Origin: Parazoarcus communis SWub3 = DSM 12120
GTDB taxonomy: Bacteria; Pseudomonadota; Gammaproteobacteria; Burkholderiales; Rhodocyclaceae
Length of the DNA stretch: 64,000 nt
Direction: 5' to 3'
Assembly: GCF_003226565.1 (NCBI RefSeq)
Contig: NZ_QKOE01000017.1
Location: forward strand, 36,144-100,143
Made by a program: the position numbers and the translations under genes. The stretch's first letter is position 1, and every line of letters starts with the position of its first letter. Of the stretch, positions 60,064 to 64,000 are shown piece after piece. The notes under the pieces are model-generated. The model was not told the DNA's origin. It ran no database searches and worked only from the letters and a program-made list of their open reading frames with translations.

Positions 60064-60756
60064 TCAGGCGGCCTCACGCCCACCCTTGCGGGCAACCTCG
60101 GAAAACTCGGGCAGTGGCGCACGCAGCCCGCCTAGCAGGAAGGACATCAGTCGCGGCATCAGCCGCTGCGGATCGGCGTCGTCAAAATGCCCGGCAAACA
60201 GCTGCAAGCCATCCGTCCCGGCAATCGCGTAGGACATTGCCCCCATCATGAAATGGAAGCGCCACAGGATCTCCTCGCGCGGCACATCCGGCAGCGCGCC
60301 ATACAGTGCCCCCAGGAAACGCTCCAGCACCTCGGCGTATTCCTCGGCCAGGAACTGGCGCACAAAGGCATTGGGTTCGGTATAGGTTCGACCCAGCAAG
60401 CGCATGAAGGTGTGCCCGCCATGTTCGGTATCCGCCGCCAGCTCCAGCGCCGTGCCAAAAAAGGCATCGACGATCCGGCTGGGCTTCAACGGCGCCCCGC
60501 CCGCATCAGCCTGAAGGCGCTCCAGCGCCGCCAGGCGCTGGCGGTTGAGCTCGGTCAGCCGGCGCCGGAACACTTCCTGGATCAGCGCATCCTTGCTGCC
60601 GAAGTGGTAATTGACCGCGGCGATGTTCGCCCCGGCCTGGCTGGTGATCATGCGCATCGAGGTCGCCTCGAAACCGTGTTCGACAAACAAGGCTTCGGCC
60701 GCATCCAGGATGCGGTCACGGGTTTCCGGTGCAGGCGGACGGACAGGCTGGCTCAT
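60064..60756 (-). CDS. TetR-family regulator, PsrA-like
   Basis: 230 residues. N-terminal helix-turn-helix (about 14-60): ILDAAEALFVEHGFEATSMR and AGANIAAVNYHFGSKDALI. The ligand domain resembles PsrA-type fatty-acid-responsive repressors (FMRLLGRTYTEPNAFVRQFL). Its promoter overlaps a site close to the PsrA consensus, suggesting autoregulation. No separate promoter is evident in the 82 bp before fadE, so it probably controls its own operon of beta-oxidation genes. Confidence 0.88.
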   Translation of the reverse strand: MSQPVRPPAPETRDRILDAAEALFVEHGFEATSMRMITSQAGANIAAVNYHFGSKDALIQEVFRRRLTELNRQRLAALERLQADAGGAPLKPSRIVDAFFGTALELAADTEHGGHTFMRLLGRTYTEPNAFVRQFLAEEYAEVLERFLGALYGALPDVPREEILWRFHFMMGAMSYAIAGTDGLQLFAGHFDDADPQRLMPRLMSFLLGGLRAPLPEFSEVARKGGREAA

Positions 60757-60771
60757 CTGAAACGCTCACTT

Positions 60772-60814
60772 AAAACAGTTGTTTGAATCATACGTTTCAT
60801 TGATGGCATGTCAA
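60772..60814 (-). promoter_or_regulatory. Near-consensus promoter with PsrA-like operator for tetR-fad operon
   Basis: Minus strand: -35 TTGACA (60814-60809), 16-bp spacer, -10 TATGAT (60792-60787), start near 60780. Over the start lies AAAAC-AGTT-GTTTG read on the plus strand (60772-60785), matching the known PsrA pattern (G/C)AAAC-N2-4-GTTT(G/C) except for the first base. Binding there would block transcription. Confidence 0.7.
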
Positions 60815-61541
<727 letters not shown>

Positions 61542-61548
61542 GGAGAAC

Positions 61549-62943
61549 ATGATGCAAAGAATTCTCGCACCCATGGCAATGCTGTTCGCCTGGCTGTTCA
61601 TGTCACCCGCCTGGGCGGATACCGCTGCCGCACCGGTTCCCGACAAGGGCGATGTCACCTGGCTGATCGTGTCGACCCTGCTCGTGGTCATGATGGCAGC
61701 ACCCGGCCTGGGCCTGTTTTACGGCGGCATGGTACGCGCCAAGAACATGCTCTCGGTGCTGATGCAAACCCTGGTGGTGTTCTGCATGCTCGGCATCCTG
61801 TGGGCCATCTACGGCTACTCGCTGGCCTTTACCGAAGGCAATGCTTTCATTGGCGGCTTCGACAAGCTCTTCCTGCAAGGGGTGACGGCGGACTCGGTGA
61901 CCGGCACCTTCAGCAAGGGCGTGGTCGTGCCCGAGTTCATCTACATCGCTTTCCAGCTCACCTTTGCCGCCATCACCCCGGCGCTGATCGTGGGTGCCTT
62001 TGCCGAGCGCATCAAGTTCTCGGCCGTGCTGGTGTTCATGGCACTGTGGTTCACCTTCTCCTATCTGCCACTTGCGCACATGGTCTGGTTCTGGGCAGGT
62101 CCCGACGCCTATACCAGCACCGAGGCAGCCGACGCGGCAACGGCCACCGCGGGCTTCCTGTTCCAGAAGGGTGCGCTCGACTTTGCCGGCGGCACGGTCG
62201 TGCATATCAATGCCGGTATCGCCGCGCTGGTAGCCGCGATCATGGTGGGCAAGCGCATCGGCTATGGCCGCGAGAGCATGGCGCCGCACAACCTGCCGAT
62301 GACGATGGTCGGGGGTTCCTTGCTGTGGGTGGGCTGGTTCGGCTTCAACGTCGGCTCCAACATGGAAGCCACCGGTGTCGCCACCCTGGCGGTCATCAAT
62401 ACGATGCTCGCAACCTGCGCCGCCACCTTCGCTTGGACGCTGACCGAATGGGCGCGCAAGGGCAAACCTTCCATGCTGGGCGCAATCTCCGGTGCCATCG
62501 CCGGGCTGGTGGTGATCACCCCTGCCTGCGGCTTCGTCGGCCCGATGGGCAGCCTGATCATGGGCGGCCTGGTCGGCGTGATCTGTTACTGGGGCGTCAA
62601 TGGTCTCAAGCGGGCACTAGGCGTGGATGACTCGCTCGACGTGTTCGGTGTGCATGGTATCGGTGGCATCGTCGGCGCCTTGCTGACTGGCGTGTTTGCC
62701 GCACCCTCGCTCGGTGGCACCGGTGTCTGGGACTACGTGACGGACTCCGTCGCCGAATACGACATGGCGTCCCAGTTGATCGCTCAGGCCTGGGGTGTGG
62801 GGACTGCCGTGGTGTGGTCTGCGGTGGTGTCCTTCATTGCCCTGAAGCTGGTCGATCTGACCATCGGTCTGCGCGTCACGGAAGAGGAAGAACGCGAAGG
62901 TCTGGACATCAGCTCGCACGGAGAAACGGCCTATCACTCCTGA
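61549..62943 (+). CDS. amtB: Ammonium transporter
   Basis: 464 residues from ATGATG at 61549 with AGGAG upstream. A cleavable signal peptide ends near PAWADT, then 11 membrane helices. Amt marks: GLGLFYGGMVRAKNMLSVLM, the pore His region DFAGGTVVHINAGIAALVAA, and FGVHGIGGIVGALLTGVF with the second pore His. Co-transcribed with glnK. Confidence 0.97.
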   Translation: MMQRILAPMAMLFAWLFMSPAWADTAAAPVPDKGDVTWLIVSTLLVVMMAAPGLGLFYGGMVRAKNMLSVLMQTLVVFCMLGILWAIYGYSLAFTEGNAFIGGFDKLFLQGVTADSVTGTFSKGVVVPEFIYIAFQLTFAAITPALIVGAFAERIKFSAVLVFMALWFTFSYLPLAHMVWFWAGPDAYTSTEAADAATATAGFLFQKGALDFAGGTVVHINAGIAALVAAIMVGKRIGYGRESMAPHNLPMTMVGGSLLWVGWFGFNVGSNMEATGVATLAVINTMLATCAATFAWTLTEWARKGKPSMLGAISGAIAGLVVITPACGFVGPMGSLIMGGLVGVICYWGVNGLKRALGVDDSLDVFGVHGIGGIVGALLTGVFAAPSLGGTGVWDYVTDSVAEYDMASQLIAQAWGVGTAVVWSAVVSFIALKLVDLTIGLRVTEEEEREGLDISSHGETAYHS

Positions 62944-62955
62944 CCGGAGCCGTGT

Positions 62956-62988
62956 CCGTGGCGTATGGCTGCAGGCAGTACGCCACGG
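62956..62988. terminator. Hairpin between convergent amtB and XRE regulator
   Basis: CCGTGGCGTA and TACGCCACGG form a perfect 10-bp stem with a 13-nt loop, 12 bp after the amtB stop and 10 bp before the next stop. No T-run; likely a shared transcript end. Confidence 0.6.
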
Positions 62989-62998
62989 CATCGGCCCC

Positions 62999-63592
62999 TC
63001 AGGCCGGACTCGGGTACATCAGGATGCTCAGGAAGCGGATCGGGCACTGGATCATTCTTTCCGGTCCGTGCGGGATCTCACCGTCGAAGGTTAGCGCGTC
63101 ACCCGGGTTCAGCACATAGGTGTGCTGACCATGACGGTACTCGATGCTGCCTTCGAGCATGTAGATGAACTCGGTTCCGGGGTGCTCGAAGATCGGAAAG
63201 GTCTCGGACTCGTGATCAATCGTGATCAGGAAGGGCTCGAAAACTTTCGTCGGCCCCTGTCCGTAAGACAGCAGGTGATAGGTGTGGCCACGTTTCGTGC
63301 CGCGCCGCACCACTTCCATGCCTTCGCCTTTGGGTACCAGCTGCGCACTGCCGGATGGAACGTCATAGCTCTTGAACAGGGTGGCGAGCGAAACGCCAAG
63401 CGCCTGGGCAAGGCGGGACAGGGTTTCCAGGCTGGTCGCCGTCTGCGCGTTCTCGATCTTGGACAGCATGCCGCGGCTGATGTTTGCGAGCGTGGCCACG
63501 TCAGCAATCGTCAGCCCGTGCTTGAGCCGGATCTCGCGCAGCGTGTTGCCCAGATAGCGCTCGAGACTCCCCGTGGTGGTCGTGTCGGACAT
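62999..63592 (-). CDS. XRE-family regulator with C-terminal cupin sensor
   Basis: 197 residues; AAGGAG precedes the start. N-terminal helix-turn-helix (about 14-68): HGLTIADVATLANISRGMLS and ARIAQALGV-type region (LSRLAQALGVSLATLF). C-terminal cupin (about 115-185): PIFEHPGTEFIYMLEGSIEY and LNPGDALTFDGEIPHGPERM. Such HTH-cupin proteins sense small metabolites, often amines or amino acids. Divergent from purU, 149 bp apart, so purU is a plausible target. Confidence 0.9.
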   Translation of the reverse strand: MSDTTTTGSLERYLGNTLREIRLKHGLTIADVATLANISRGMLSKIENAQTATSLETLSRLAQALGVSLATLFKSYDVPSGSAQLVPKGEGMEVVRRGTKRGHTYHLLSYGQGPTKVFEPFLITIDHESETFPIFEHPGTEFIYMLEGSIEYRHGQHTYVLNPGDALTFDGEIPHGPERMIQCPIRFLSILMYPSPA

Positions 63593-63672
63593 GAGATCTC
63601 CTTTGTAAAACAGCCATTTCCCGAATTATTGCATACCCCCCCAAAAAACATGTTTCCTGTAAAGAAATTAAG

Positions 63673-63701
63673 TTGACTTAGAAAATTGTGCTGTGCATAA
63701 T
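63673..63701 (+). promoter_or_regulatory. Near-consensus sigma-70 promoter for purU
   Basis: -35 TTGACT (63673-63678), 17-bp spacer, -10 CATAAT (63696-63701), 40 bp before the purU start. TGTAAA occurs twice upstream (63604-63609 and 63658-63663) in the divergent region and could mark regulator half-sites. Confidence 0.65.
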
Positions 63702-63741
63702 ATGAATCATTAGTTCTCTACATGAAACACCAGAGGTCCCC

Positions 63742-64000
63742 ATGTCACCCCAGCGCCGCTACACACTGTCGCTCTCCTGTCCGGATCGGGTCGGTATCGT
63801 TGCCGCCGTCAGCAGCTTCTTCTCCGGCCATCAGGGCTGGATCACCGAGGCGAACCACCACGCCGATGTGGACGGTCAGCGCTTCTTCATGCGTCAGGAG
63901 ATCCTGGCCGACTCGCTGCCCTTCGACATCGCTGCGCTGCGCGAGAAGTTCGCACCGATTGCGCGTGAATTCGGCATGGACTGGAAGATCAGCGACAGCG
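63742..64000 (+). CDS. purU: Formyltetrahydrofolate deformylase, cut by window edge
   Basis: 86 codons visible. The N-terminal ACT domain reads YTLSLSCPDRVGIVAAVSSF, then GWITEANHHADVDGQRFFMR, typical of PurU. The catalytic formyltransferase-like domain is outside. PurU frees formate from 10-formyl-THF and balances one-carbon and glycine pools. GAGG lies just before the ATG. Divergent from the HTH-cupin regulator. Confidence 0.92.
   Translation, partial: MSPQRRYTLSLSCPDRVGIVAAVSSFFSGHQGWITEANHHADVDGQRFFMRQEILADSLPFDIAALREKFAPIAREFGMDWKISDS

Overview
The window is GC-rich, gene-dense chromosomal DNA. It most resembles a betaproteobacterium of the Rhodocyclales/Zoogloeaceae type (Thauera, Azoarcus, Aromatoleum). 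This placement is inferred from the gene order pilMNOPQ-aroK-aroB-dgt-gltB-gltD, the divergent mrcA, the cyaY/lptM-lysA block, a Na+-NQR operon and a large fatty-acid oxidation operon; no 16S rRNA gene is present. I see no tRNA, rRNA, CRISPR array, insertion sequence, phage or plasmid module. Almost all of it reads as core genome.

Layout. 1-5 kb: two neighbouring membrane diguanylate cyclases (the first is cut by the window edge), a GNAT acetyltransferase, and a YicG/TRIC-type membrane protein under a tandem glycine riboswitch. 5.4-8.7 kb: glmU and glmS (UDP-GlcNAc synthesis). 8.9-11.5 kb: a MaoC-phosphotransacylase fusion coupled to ackA. 11.6-17.8 kb: gltB-gltD (glutamate synthase). 18-20.7 kb: aroK-aroB-dgt. 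20.8-25.8 kb: the pilMNOPQ type IV pilus assembly operon, with every junction a 4-bp ATGA overlap. 26-32.8 kb: mrcA (PBP1A), cyaY, lptM-lysA, an unrecognised small gene, dacB (PBP4) and a DUF4870 gene. 33-38.5 kb: pyrF, ubiD, ubiA and recG. 38.6-41.6 kb: ridA-like, fliW, a SPOR protein, a DUF2802 protein and a YdcF-type protein. 41.7-48.5 kb: a crotonase-fold protein and the nqrABCDEF operon, separated by a strong terminator. 48.8-60.8 kb: a long fatty-acid operon (TetR regulator, fadE, thiolase, FadJ-type enzyme, thioesterase, fadL, reverse-architecture FadB-type enzyme, second thiolase). 61-63 kb: glnK-amtB behind a sigma-54 promoter. 63-64 kb: a cupin-type XRE regulator divergent from purU, which is cut by the right edge.

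How the genes connect. Nitrogen assimilation recurs: gltBD, glnK-amtB, and glycine sensing by the riboswitch. Acyl-CoA and acetyl-CoA chemistry recurs too: the phosphotransacylase/AckA pair and the fad operon with two complete hydratase-dehydrogenase/thiolase sets. Envelope synthesis is spread through the window: glmU/glmS, mrcA, dacB, lptM and the pilus operon.

The most interesting sequence is in the gaps rather than the genes. There is a possible ~80-nt terminated transcript between dgt and gltB; a tandem glycine riboswitch ahead of a transporter-like gene; a near-consensus promoter whose start site is overlapped by a PsrA-like operator at the head of the fad operon; a TGTTGCAAnGCA direct repeat ahead of the phosphotransacylase gene; and a perfect 15-bp palindrome ahead of the GNAT gene. 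I found no clearly new multi-gene system. The best candidates for undescribed biology are these regulatory elements and the unrecognised protein at 30480-30815.
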